Source: Siniperca chuatsi
Taxonomy: Eukaryota; Chordata; Actinopteri; Centrarchiformes; Sinipercidae
Direction: 5' to 3'
Assembly: GCF_020085105.1 (NCBI RefSeq)
Contig: NC_058046.1
Coordinates: forward strand, 12,928,175-12,992,174
DNA length: 64,000 nucleotides
The notes beneath the pieces were generated by a model that ran no database searches, was not told the DNA's origin, and saw only the letters and a list, made by a program, of their open reading frames with translations. Every line of letters begins with the position of its first letter. Within the stretch, counting starts at the first letter, position 1. This document shows, piece by piece, positions 20,329 to 30,866 of this stretch. A program made the position numbers and the translations under genes.

Positions 20329-21914
20329 TGCAGCTCCGGCGTGTCTACTGTGAAAGAACAGATCGGCGGTGTAACCATTGCAATATGGGGCGTCACTTAT
20401 TTAGCTGAACTGCCTGAATGCGCCGTGATGAGAGCAACGGTCGAGCCCCGAGCATTGATGATGATGATGAAGCCTATGCTGCTTCTTCTTCTTTCTGAGC
20501 CTGCACGCAGCGGCATTGTATTGCTGCCCTCCACAGGTCATATGTAGAATTGAGTTTAGTTTACTTCCCAGTCATGTAACTTATTTAAACTGAGGATAAG
20601 TTTATGTTTTACAATTACAAACAATTTGTTGGCTCAGTATATAAAAAGTGGATTTCCACTACTTGGATTTACTATTTTCCCGCCAGAACTGCAGTGGAAT
20701 AGTTTAAAACAACATTTATACCTTTATGTTGGGGGGGTAAAACGTACATACATTTTTATATATATACATATATTTGGTCAATTGAATAATAAAATACAAA
20801 AGTCCAAATAATTAAATAACTGTATAATAATTTTCAATGTAACTGCTGCATTGGATAAAAACATGCTTCACATTCTCTTTGCATCCAGGTGTTTCCCAGC
20901 CAGTGCCAGCCTACCTTTTAATTCATAGTGACTCAACTATTGCTACTACTACTACTACACAGCCATTGGCCATATCTCAATACAGCCAATATTGGCTGTA
21001 CTTAGATATGGCTGCCCATGTCACTACTATATCTAATGCTAGAATTCTGCTGCAGGAGCAGGCCATGGCTGAAAAAGTGGCAGTGGCAGAGTTAATGCTA
21101 GACTCAGGGATATGGATCTACAGGATTGATACAAGTACAACTACAGGCTCTTAAAACTACATTTATATGCCAAGCCTGTTGGACAGAGCAAATCTGTCTG
21201 AATTTAGGGGTGGAAGTTATAATTTGCCAATTTCAGAGAAGATATATGAAAGGGATTGTGTTTAAAGGCTGTATATTTTATAGTGATCAAGGTGCTGAGC
21301 CTATAGTTATATGTTGGTTTGTCCTAGTTTTGATGTGGAAACAAACAAGTTAGTTAAAAGATAATAAACGATTAGACTGTCAAATTTTAAACATGGTTAA
21401 ATACTAATAATATCAAAGCGTTAACCAATCTTGCAGTTTGTTATTAAAATAATAATTAAAAGATTCAAGTAGTTATTGGGCATTTGCCTGTCTTGTTCAT
21501 TTTATATATTTGTCCAGTGTTTGGTTTGAGCTGGTCAACAAGTTTTCCTGTCCATTTACTTTCACTTTACCCTCTTTTTCTCTGATGTTCTTGAATGTAT
21601 TAAAATATACATTTTACTTTTGTTTTCTTTGGTATCTTTGATTAAAGCAGGAGGACAAAAGCAAACATGATACAATTAAATTGTATGTACATAAATGTAA
21701 ATTTGGTAACCCTAGAGCTATCTTCCCAGTATTTAAAAAGTAATGTAAGATATATTTTGTATAGATTAAGCTTTCCAAAAAATGTTGAGGCTTTTATTTT
21801 CCACTTTTGTTATATCTCTGTGTTACTGTTCATTTACATACTGTGCCCCTTTTGCTTTGTACTGTGCTTGTTTTGTGTGCTTGGCTGTACAGTTCTACAC
21901 AATGAGATAGGGTA
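20329..21914. other. Intergenic region between divergent rnf34 and c5orf34
   Basis: The first about 150 bases next to rnf34 exon 1 are richer in CpG and probably hold its promoter. At about 20484-20540 a CTTCTTCTTCTTTCTG stretch followed by GCCCTCCACAGG resembles the tail of an inverted retroelement. The rest is AT-rich with no convincing gene. Confidence 0.45.
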
Positions 21915-22234
21915 AACTCTATGGCACTTCCGGTCCGGCCCGCTCCCTCTCGGTGAGCGCGGGAGCTGTTTAGATGGTAATCCTGGATTTGCAGAAACGT
22001 TCGCGAGATTTAGGTTTAGGCAACACAGCTACTTGGTTAGGTTTAGGAACGCGCACAATGAAGAAACAACGCGTGCAAATCTCGCGAGAGTTTTCCAAAT
22101 CCAGGGTCACGACCGTGAGCGCACCAATAACAGACGTCTCCACCTGCTGACGTTGACCGACGCATCACCGTGTTTTGAGTTTCAGCAGCGTGTATACAAC
22201 CCAGGAAAGATTGGTCCTGTTTGCATGTATAACG
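21915..22234 (+). promoter_or_regulatory. Probable c5orf34-homologue promoter
   Basis: CpG-rich block directly before the start codon. It has an ETS-type site (ACTTCCGGT, 21926-21934) and a TCTCGCGAGA element (22080-22089), both typical of TATA-less vertebrate housekeeping promoters. No TATA box is apparent. The TCTCGCGAGA site sits inside an inverted repeat (separate entry). Confidence 0.5.
21981..22106. repeat. Imperfect 30-bp inverted repeat, possible small MITE in promoter
   Basis: The left arm (21981-22011, starting TCCTGGATTTGCAGAAACG) and right arm (22077-22106, ending TTTTCCAAATCCAGGG) are largely complementary. Both carry a CGCGAGATTT core. The roughly 65-base spacer has two TTAGGTTTAGG phrases, which I recognise from a dispersed fish repeat. 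Confidence 0.55.
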
Positions 22235-25200
22235 ATGGAAACCAGTGTCAGTTTGATGATCATGTATGAGGATGAGTCGGTGGATGTTCGTTACGGAAAC
22301 GGAGCCCAGTTACAACTGTCCCCGTGTGGCTGTGAATTCATGCTGGTAAAACCCACAGACCCCTCCGGACATCCTCTGCAGCCCACGGAGAGAGTCCGAC
22401 AAAGAACAAGGTTCACCATCAGCACTTACAAGGTGTAAACATGAAGTATACGCGTTTCTTTAGAAATGGTTTAAGCTATTGTGCCTCCCGTGTATTTTAA
22501 GAGGCTCAAACTGGGCCTATAGGCAGTGGTGGAAGAAGTATTCAGATTCTCTTGTTAGTTACATGTAAAAGTCCTGCATTTAAAATCATCCTTAATTGAA
22601 AGTACAAAGAATTAGCATCAAAATATACTTAAAGTACTAAAAGTAAAAGTACTCATTATGCACAATGACCCGTTTCAGAAAAAAAATATTACTGGATTAT
22701 AATTAGTGATGCATTAATGTGTAAGCATCACTAATGTTGCAGCTGGTATTGGTGGGGATAATTTTAGATAACTTTTTATATAGCCTACTGTAGCTTAATC
22801 TATAACAATATATCATCATTTATTAGTTGATTTATATTTTGAATTAACAATCCGAATCTGCAAAGTAACTAGAAATTAAAATTATCAAATAAATGTAGTG
22901 GAGTAAAAAGTACAATATTTGCCTCCAAAATGTAGTGCAGTAGAAGTTTAAAGTAGCATAAAATGGAAATACCCAAGTAAAGTACAAGTACCTCAAAATT
23001 GTACTTAAATACAGTACTTGAGTAGATGTACTTAGTTACATTCCACCACTGGCTATAGGCTGCTGGAATAAATGTACACAGTTTGGTTGTCTTCTGCATT
23101 ACACATATGCTCAGTCCCACTGTATTAACAAAGTTATGTCATTTTATAGGCATTGATGGTAGCTGCATTGGCATTTAGGAATAAATATGCTAGTCGACCA
23201 TATCTACCAGAGGAACTCATCCCTGCTGACCACAAGAAGGTACCAAGAGCTATTTCCTAGCCCACTACTAATCCCTCAAATTATGTTTGGGGAATGATAT
23301 CAGTATCTATATTTTTTGCACTTCCTCCTGTAGCCTTTTTTCAGCATTGACTCAGACGTGCAGTGGCCTGAGTGGTCTTCCTGTGATGTTGAGCTCGTAC
23401 CTGGAGGCGAGACCACCATTAGGTCGGAGGAGGGACGAGCTGCGTTGATGCTGTCGCCCTCAGGTGAAGAATTCTCCGTCAAGTTCACATGCAGCCTCAG
23501 TCAGACTCAAAATCAGCACCGCGGCATGGATGGTTTCAGAAGAGACTCTGACAGCAGCCCAGGCAGTCAGCAGGAGCAAGTAAGCAATCTGATCTGTCAG
23601 ACCACCAATGATGAGACCAAAGAGGTTCATCAGGGAAGAGGAAGCAGAAGAAATGAGTCTATTAGATCAAGGTCTTGCTCTCCTCGGATTACCAGCACTA
23701 CTGAGCCAAAGGTAATGCATCTGAGTAATATTTCTATGCTTATATCTTAGCTTTGATTAAATATTTTACTTCCCTTCACTTCCACTCCCAGCCAGAGGAG
23801 ATGTACCAATCCACTGCAGTGGTCCAGCATCACTCCTGCTGTGCTGTCGCCCCCATCTGGTGCTACCCTCTCTCCTTGGCTCGCCATCTCTGGATGGCTC
23901 GTCTCTCTAAACCTATTGATGTCAGAGCCGAGGGGGCCAGCGATCTCCCCCAGGCACACAGGAGAATAAACATGCCAGACATATCTATTGTAGAAAGAAG
24001 GTCTCACCTTCCTCAGACGCTGCCTCTCACATGTCCATCACCTCACTGGCACAGGTTGATTGATCACTTGACTTAAGTAAGACATCTGGAGCACTATTTA
24101 ACGTTGTTCATCGACTGATTTAAGGTTTCTTACTCGTGTATTTAAGGTGGAAGGTTAAAGACCCCCTGGCCAAAAAACAACATTCAGACCAAGATCTTCC
24201 AACAGAGCTGGTAAAAGTGATGTGGTGTCAAGGAGTCACCTACAGGTCGGTATGCAGGTTATTTGAAATTTTGTGTTTAAAGATCTTGAATATGAATACA
24301 CCACAAGATTCCGATTTTTAAAACATCCATAACAGCTTATTATGTCAAAACATCCCAGTATAAGTCCTTGCTTTCACAAAATGAAAGCACTGACAGTTGT
24401 TTAGATTAGATGCTCAAAATGAGTGTTTTGTCAAGGCAAAAAATAAGAGCCTTAACCTTTCTTATTTAAGAAGCCCTATGTAGTGATACATGATATATAC
24501 AGTTGCATTGTAACTGTGTGTTTACCTGTATGTCTCCTGTGTAGGATACTAAGTATGGCTGTCTCCGTCATAGAGGTTTCCCCAGGTGATGGATCAGTCA
24601 TCCGATCTAATGGTGTCCTTAACAATTATTTTACCCATCACAAACCTGAGCTCCTGTCAGGGCGGGTAAATTTCAGTCTCATCATATATGTCATAAAGTC
24701 TAATATACTATATTTAAAATAGCATTGGAACAAAAAAATACAAAGCCAATCAGGCATTAATATGTTTGCATCTTTGCATAAATGAGCAATGCCTAATTAA
24801 CTGATTGTGTGTATCTTGCAGGTGAAAGAGGTAACATACCATCTGGACAACCTTCCACCTGACGTACCCGGACAGCTGTACTCTATATGCTCTATTCTGA
24901 GTCGTGCAAGCAGGTAAGACACTGCCTCATCACGGTCTGGTGAATCTGATGACTTTATTTCGTCAGTCCCTGACCATCACATCGCTGTTTTACAGGATTC
25001 TCACTTGCTACAACGAGGCCAAGCAGTCAATGAAGCTCCCTGCCACACCCAGCTGCTTGCAAAAGGTGAAAGAAGTAGTCCTTGCTGATATTACTGTTAA
25101 TATCTATGGTATTTACACAGTATTCAAGCTTCTAAATTGATTAAAAGTTTGTTTCCAGGGCAGACATTTTTCTAACCCAGCAATGACTGAAGAAAATGTG

Positions 25201-25721
25201 TCCAACCCTGTATCTGAGCAGCATGTGAATGTCAAACAGGCAGTAGAAAGTCGGTGAGTTATATTTTTCTGATCACTCCTTTGGTATTATATTACTGAAA
25301 GCTGAACAGCTTGTTTAAAATGTTATATTTCTTTCCATTCAATTTAGGTCAGATCTTGTAGCTGCAGAACTGGAGAAGATAAAACGATTTAACTGTATCC
25401 TTAAACATTGAGATGATGGTGCTAAGGGGCTGTGGGAATTAATATATTGCAAATGATGATGTTATATTATCATATCAGCTGGTGGTCGCTGCACAATGCT
25501 TGGGAAGATCGTGTGTGCTCTTTAACGTCTTGTGCCCAGTTCTGCTGGAGAACAGCCGCCTGCTAAGAAGTGAGAAAGGACGTGCAGAAATGGAAGGTAG
25601 TTCTGCAGAAGAGGTGACTCGTGAACCAGTGAACGAAAACTGCATCGCTGAAGCTCTTCAGAGAACATCCAAAGCCATACAGGACATCGATGCTCTCATA
25701 TCTGCAGCCACACTGACTTAA
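22235..25721 (+). CDS. Homologue of human C5orf34, function unknown
   Basis: Eleven coding exons: 22235-22432, 23150-23239, 23334-23711, 23792-24054, 24147-24245, 24545-24665, 24822-24913, 24996-25065, 25159-25253, 25348-25394, 25540-25721. They total 1635 nt (544 residues plus stop). Recognisable segments of the vertebrate C5orf34 family are the N terminus ([20 protein letters not shown], then [12 protein letters not shown]), the middle ([31 protein letters not shown]) and the C terminus ([30 protein letters not shown]). The family carries conserved domains of unknown function at both ends. No enzyme motif, signal peptide or membrane segment is seen. The fourth and fifth exons hold CPSPHWHR, close to the mammalian counterpart. 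The start is the Met that fits the family; a longer upstream frame exists but lacks homology. Confidence 0.9.
22524..23051. mobile_element. hAT-like MITE, CAGTGGTGGAA termini
   Basis: Begins CAGTGGTGGAA (22524-22534) and ends TTCCACCACTG (23041-23051), a perfect 11-bp terminal inverted repeat. The 8 bases before (CCTATAGG) and after (GCTATAGG) match at 7 of 8. The interior is rich in AAAGTAC phrases typical of a very common fish repeat. It fills most of intron 1 of the c5orf34 homologue. Confidence 0.8.
25395..25539 (+). other. U12-type (minor spliceosome) intron
   Basis: The donor is GTATCCTTAA, matching the U12 consensus RTATCCTT. A branch-site-like CTCTTTAACG (around 25519-25527) lies about 14 bases before the CCCAG acceptor, the spacing expected for U12 introns. 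Splicing here joins RFN to FLLENS, matching the mammalian KFNLLLENS. Confidence 0.75.
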
Positions 25722-25831
25722 AAGTGTCATGATTAAGAGAAAAGTTTAAGAAGAAGAAACCCAAACGTATGAGCTTGACTGTTGGGACTTCAGATATATG
25801 ATGCTGTTTTACTACTAAGTGTAGAGACTGA

Positions 25832-25837
25832 AATAAA
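25832..25837 (+). terminator. Poly(A) signal of the c5orf34 homologue
   Basis: AATAAA about 110 bases after the stop codon, followed by a T/G-rich stretch. Confidence 0.6.
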
Positions 25838-26436
25838 GATTTGTCTTTATGATGATGCTGGCACATGGCTTTTAACTGTTTGATTTGAATTTACTATAAA
25901 TTGTAGAAGGTTGTATTTCACTACTGACTGCCAAAAGTACAAACTCTGGCATTATTTCAAATGCAAACAACATATGAACAAAGTGTTTTCCTAGTTGCTA
26001 ATTATCATGTCTTTGTCACCACACAGTCCCTTCCAGTCAGAGATAAGAACTTGAATGGTGCAGAATGACTTTTAACACCTTGATTATTCCTCCCTACACC
26101 CATGACAAATTATTGTTTATAATTTACAAGGTGTGACTGATAACATAGGCCTCAGTATGAAATACACTTTCTATTTCTGGGTTAAAAGTGTTAATGTTGG
26201 TCACTCAAACAAGCTGTGGTCATGTGTTCAACCATCCATATTCCTCAGGTGCAATATTTATATCAGGGCAGTGTTGACAGCCCAAAAAGAGCTAGAATCT
26301 TGTTATATTATGCTTGATTTTTTTAATCAAATGACTGCAGTGTATGACTGAGTTTCTGTAGACAAAAAACATAAAAAAGGTGTAGCATTGTATTTAGCTT
26401 ATTGAGTTTTCAAAAATAACATGATATATATATATG

Positions 26437-26472
<36 letters not shown>

Positions 26473-27470
26473 TGAGAAGAAAAACATTATGAAAACATAC
26501 TCTATATACCAAGATGTGGTTTTAAATTCTCAATAAATTACAGCTGAAAAGAAAAAACTGCTGCAAAGAACTGTACCTATATCTTTGTAAAGTGCTTGTG
26601 TTCAAATTCCTCCTCTCAGGAAAAAGATTCCAGTCTCTCAGTATTAAAGCCTATGGAGTCAGTAATGGTACATTTATGCATCTGCATTTTGCATTGTAAA
26701 CAAGGCAGGGTTTTAGTTAGATAGTTTAACATTTTACATTATATGGCTTTTATTCTTTAGATTTGGATCTAACATTCCTGTTACTGTTTGTCTTTGTTAA
26801 AGATTGGTTGCTCTTGATGAATGTCAGTGGTTTGTATATTTTCAAGATGCATGTTCAAACAGATTCCCAGCAACTATCAAAGTGTGTCAATCGTTCATTG
26901 TTAAACTGTGTCTTGAACATTCAATATTTTTTAGTCTACTTGCTAATCAACAGGTGGGTTGGCAGGTGTTACAGTCTTTTAATCATACTAAGCAGACAGC
27001 ACTTGCCTTTTTTCACTGAAGAATCAAATACTTCCTTTATTCTTTAGTGATTGTATCACACAGTCTCTGGCCACACAGACATACACAGTTCTTACATCAG
27101 GTGAGTGGTTACTGACCATGTTTTCACGCAATCGATGCTCTTCATTAAAAGCCTCATTATTTGTTTGCTAAGTGTGCATGTAATGTTATCTATGTTCATG
27201 CTTATTACACTGTAACCTCTGTCTTGACTTTTCTTTCCATCACTAATATGTGGCAAAATTAAAAAGTAAAGACAGCACAAAGATTTTCTAGACTAAACTA
27301 CTAGCAATTCTTTCATTTCCCTCTCTATATAGGAAAGACAGTCATAAACCTGGGGACTCATGGCTCAGTTCAACAAAACTTGCAGCTCTGTGCCAGATGC
27401 TTCCTATAAACTAGCACTCTGACAAAAGGTGTGCACTGTATCCTTTGCCTTGGAGAGGAATATATCAGGT
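25838..27470. other. Intergenic region, no gene seen
   Basis: AT-rich DNA between the c5orf34 homologue and the fyb1-like locus. A (TA)n/(TATG) microsatellite lies at 26424-26473. The last few hundred bases may be 5' UTR of the fyb1-like gene, since a possible splice acceptor (TATATCAG) sits two bases before its ATG. Short open frames here show no homology I can support. Confidence 0.5.
26424..26473. repeat. (TA)n microsatellite
   Basis: Three blocks of TA dinucleotides interrupted by single G bases. Confidence 0.95.
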
Positions 27471-30019
27471 ATGAACACAACCGGCGGTTCTCCTAAGCCT
27501 GACTTTGTGAGAAGATTTATGACTACTCTCACACAACGTGAGGTCATCATCACTCAGAGCGCAATTGTCCAAACCTGCTGAAACACAGAGAGACCCTGAC
27601 TCCTCTGGATACTCTATGCCTTCTCATCTGAAAAATGTAATGATGACATCTGAAGTGAAAGCAAATATTGAGTTTCACAGCAAAACTCTTACTTCAGCCA
27701 AGCCAGCATGGATTAATTACAGTAGATTGGAGTCTACCACAATTCTCAAACCAGAAACCCAGGAAACCAATGTGCCATCCTGTCCCGAAGTGCACCAGAG
27801 CACCAAACTATCTGTGGCACAGCAAAACAGTGTTACCAAAGAGCAAAGTTTGACTGACAGTGATGATTGGGTGGAAAGCATAGTTACCGCCAAACCCCCC
27901 AAACTTCCAGAAAGGCAGAAACCTAACTATATCAGAACAAGTGGAACCCAAAATAAATTCCGGAGGAAGAGCACTGACCCCTCTGTTCCTAAGAAAAACC
28001 TTCCTGGTGTGCTTGCTCTGCTAAGCCCTCCTCCGAAGCCCAACAGGCCTCCACGTGTTGACATTAATCGATTTAGAAGGAATAGAAAAGCTTTGAATGA
28101 TGGTGAGAAACCGTTTAGAACGCTGTTTGACTTAAGAAAATCATCATTCCCACATATGGTTATTGTTTCTTTAAATACTATGTTGCAGCTGCTTTGTATG
28201 TGTTCATATTGTATTGTATATTATAGAAAATTATAGCACAGGCAACTTACTGTTAACATAATGAGCTATGCAGGTATACGCTGTATATGTTAGGTCCTAC
28301 TTGGTTATGAGCTTTATCAAACCCACTACTGTGGGTTCAGGCTTTACCAGCTGCTTCTCACAGGAAGCTGTTGCAGTTTGTCAGATCCTCACTGACCTCA
28401 ACCCTTTAAGAAAAGGGACTTTCATTATGCACAGCTGCAAACACAAGTCTATCCCAGAATGTCTATAAAATATTTGAATTTAGAAAATCTCTTTCTGAAC
28501 ATAATCCTAAAATACTGCATAAACATCTTGAAAGACAAAAATTTGTGTAAAGTTTTTCCTGTCACGCATATTATTATGATCTCTTGCTAATTTTATGGTT
28601 TCTCTCCCTTTTAGTGGGCTCAACATGCAAAATCGTAATCGTGTTTGTATTGCTTTTATGTAATTTAATTTGTTTTAATATGACAATGTAGCCTAATAAT
28701 AAGCTCTCTACACTTTTTTTCTTTCTTCTTGTTTTTGAAATAGTCTGGGAGGATGATGTTTATGATGTCATAGATAATCCAGACACAAGATTGTACTCTT
28801 TTTGTATTTGTTTTGAATGGATGGGTCAGATTGGGTCATTCGTTACTGGAGAAATCGTAGTGGGTGCATTTAAAGTAGATAGCTAATGATGTGTGAGACA
28901 ATAGAGGTCAGTGTTTACCCAAAAAATTAAAGTCACTTTCTTTGATGAAAGCACGTGTTAGGTAAAATAAATATAGAAAATGTTTTATTCACACTCTAAA
29001 GAAATACTTCTAACAGTGCAAGTGTCCCTTTTTTTGACAATTTTTTAAATTTTTTTCAAATAGTTGACAAAATGTAGATAGTTATGTATGGATGACACCT
29101 AGTGGTTGACATGATTATTGCAGCTATCAGAAACTGCTGCCATGTTGGTTTTACAGTTGAAACCTTGAAAATCTTGAACATCTGTGTAAACTAATTCAAT
29201 CCAACACAATGCCTCTCTACAAATACTACCTTTTAAATAATATAATTTACACAATTTGTTGAGGCTGAGTCAGTAAAGGTAATTACTTAAAGTAATTTTA
29301 CTCTAGGACAACCCTTTTTGCAAATGTTTATGATATCCTGTTCATTAACTTTATTTAAAACTTTTAAATATACAACCCTCGGGTCTGCTTTAACTCCACC
29401 ACACTGCATCTTCATAATGGAAATCTTACAGTTATTTTACTTTTTTTTAACTTTAGCTTACTACAAAATAGACAATGGTATCCAACTGCTGCACGATGTA
29501 ATGTCTGTATGATAGTATCTTATAGATCTGATTATTATTTCACACAGGTAAGATATTTATGATGATGTCAAAGAAGGTATGTTCTGATAACTCAAAATAT
29601 AACAATAACAGACCAGCAGTGGTGGAAAATAACTACATTTACTCATGTACTATACTTGAGTCCAATTTTGAGTGAGGGACATATTGTACTTTTTATTCCA
29701 CTACATTTTATTTGACAGCTATAGTTATTCTGCACATAGAGATTTTACATAAAAAACATTAGCAACTTATAAAACACGATTGATTTGTTTCATTTAAGTA
29801 CGTTCAACTAACTAACTAATAACTAAAATTTTGAATGCAGGATTTTTACTTGTAATGGAATATTTTTTACATTGTGGTATTTCTACTTTTACTTAAGTAG
29901 AGGATCTAAGTATGTCCTCCACCAATGAAGACCAGATATTCATTATGATTCAATGTAAAGCAATTAACTACTTTAAATGTTTCCTTTTTTCTACAGAGTG
30001 TATCTATGAAATAGACTGA
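27471..30019 (+). CDS. fyb1-like (FYN-binding adaptor) locus, reduced or decaying
   Basis: The ATG at 27471 opens NTTGGSPKPDF, similar to the FYB1 N terminus. A separate frame covers 27523-28102 and includes SSSLRAQLSKP and the proline-rich PPPKPNRPPRVDINRF, a hallmark of FYB1. The two frames are out of phase. They could be joined by an 82-nt intron (27507-27588), but the pattern also fits a one-base indel. Later pieces are WEDDVYDVID (from 28744), IYDDVKE (about 29553-29576) and CIYEID plus stop (29997-30019), the last two matching the FYB1 C-terminal tyrosine motifs. No helical SH3 domain is seen between them. FYB1 is a T-cell adaptor that links SLP-76, FYN and actin regulators. FYB1 also adjoins RICTOR in human, which supports orthology. 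Whether a protein is made is uncertain. Confidence 0.5.
29617..29927. mobile_element. hAT-like MITE in the fyb1-like locus
   Basis: Starts CAGTGGTGGAAAATAACTAC and ends AAGTATGTCCTCCACCAATG. Flanking octamers CAGACCAG (29609-29616) and AAGACCAG (29928-29935) match at 7 of 8. Inner sequence includes ATTTACTCATGTACT and TTACTTAAGTAGAGGATC, typical of a common fish element. It lies between the last two fyb1-like exons. Confidence 0.75.
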
Positions 30020-30178
30020 TCTACAATAATGACTGTGAAAGTGTGAAGGGCGCGGATCAGAATCCTGGATCATTTGCATGCCATACATCAGTGTGCAGCG
30101 TGTGTACATTGTTGATGAACCCATCATTACCTGTATTCATCATTTACTGTTAAAATTTCTTGATCAAAGAGCATGGTT

Positions 30179-30184
30179 AATAAA
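30179..30184 (+). terminator. Candidate poly(A) signal after the fyb1-like locus
   Basis: AATAAA 160 bases after the putative stop codon. A second AATAAAGATCCAT phrase occurs near 30543. Confidence 0.4.
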
Positions 30185-30779
30185 GATCCATTAATACATG
30201 CATGGCATGATTTGTGATTAATGCATGATATTGGTAAATATAATGTTGCAACCTGTTGTAACTACTACTATATGTTATATAGTATATAAATTTGGCAGTG
30301 ATGGGCTTTTGCACAGTCACCAATGTAATGGTGACATGCTTTTACAAATATGGACAAATACTGTTTCTCTTCAGTAGGTGTATTGGTTGGTAGATTATTT
30401 AGTTGGGGAAAATATATAATCGTCAGCATTTATATAAGCAACTTGTCTGTACATTAAACAGAATGGTCAATACCTTGCACGTTGTATTCATTTTTGATAC
30501 ATATATTTACTGTTCAAATTACTGTGACTTTTTTGGATCAACAATAAAGATCCATAAATTCATGACTGGGTGTGGTGAAGTTAATTTTGCAACCTTTTTT
30601 GACCTCTATTTTAAATGATGATACTAAATCTAAGATGAAAATGATCCAGTGGCGCTCTGTTAAATAAGTCCCTCTTCACAGTGTAATACTGTCGTCAGGT
30701 CAGATTTATGTTTTTGTCCCTGGTAGGATTGGAGGAGGATTAAGGAGGATCCAGCTGATCTCAGGTCTGTGGGAGGTCT
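30185..30779. other. Intergenic region before rictor
   Basis: AT-rich, no gene seen. Two partly similar blocks (around 30177-30255 and 30540-30595) both start ATAAAGATCCAT and end TTGCAACCT, suggesting an old local duplication. Confidence 0.4.
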
Positions 30780-30866
30780 GCTGTGCCTGTCAACCCCCGT
30801 TTTCTGTTTTCTCGCGAGAAACCACGAAGTTTCCGGTGTTGTGTATGTTCCTGGAAACATGGCGGC
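30780..30866 (+). promoter_or_regulatory. rictor: Probable rictor core promoter
   Basis: TCTCGCGAGA palindrome at 30810-30819, ETS-like TTCCGGTG at 30831-30838, and a YY1-type AACATGGCGGC (30856-30866) that overlaps the start codon. This combination is typical of TATA-less vertebrate housekeeping promoters. Confidence 0.55.

Noticed and set aside
25482..25721. Open frame starting 25482 as the complete last exon of the c5orf34 homologue
   Set aside because: The first 19 codons have no family similarity, and the U12 donor and branch site give a junction that restores the conserved FLLENS.
26424..26473. Regularly spaced TA blocks as a CRISPR-like array
   Set aside because: It is a simple (TA)n microsatellite with no spacers, in a vertebrate genome.
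26763..27047. Hydrophobic 94-codon frame as a small membrane protein
   Set aside because: AT-rich intergenic DNA, no homology, and overlapping frames of similar length in other phases.
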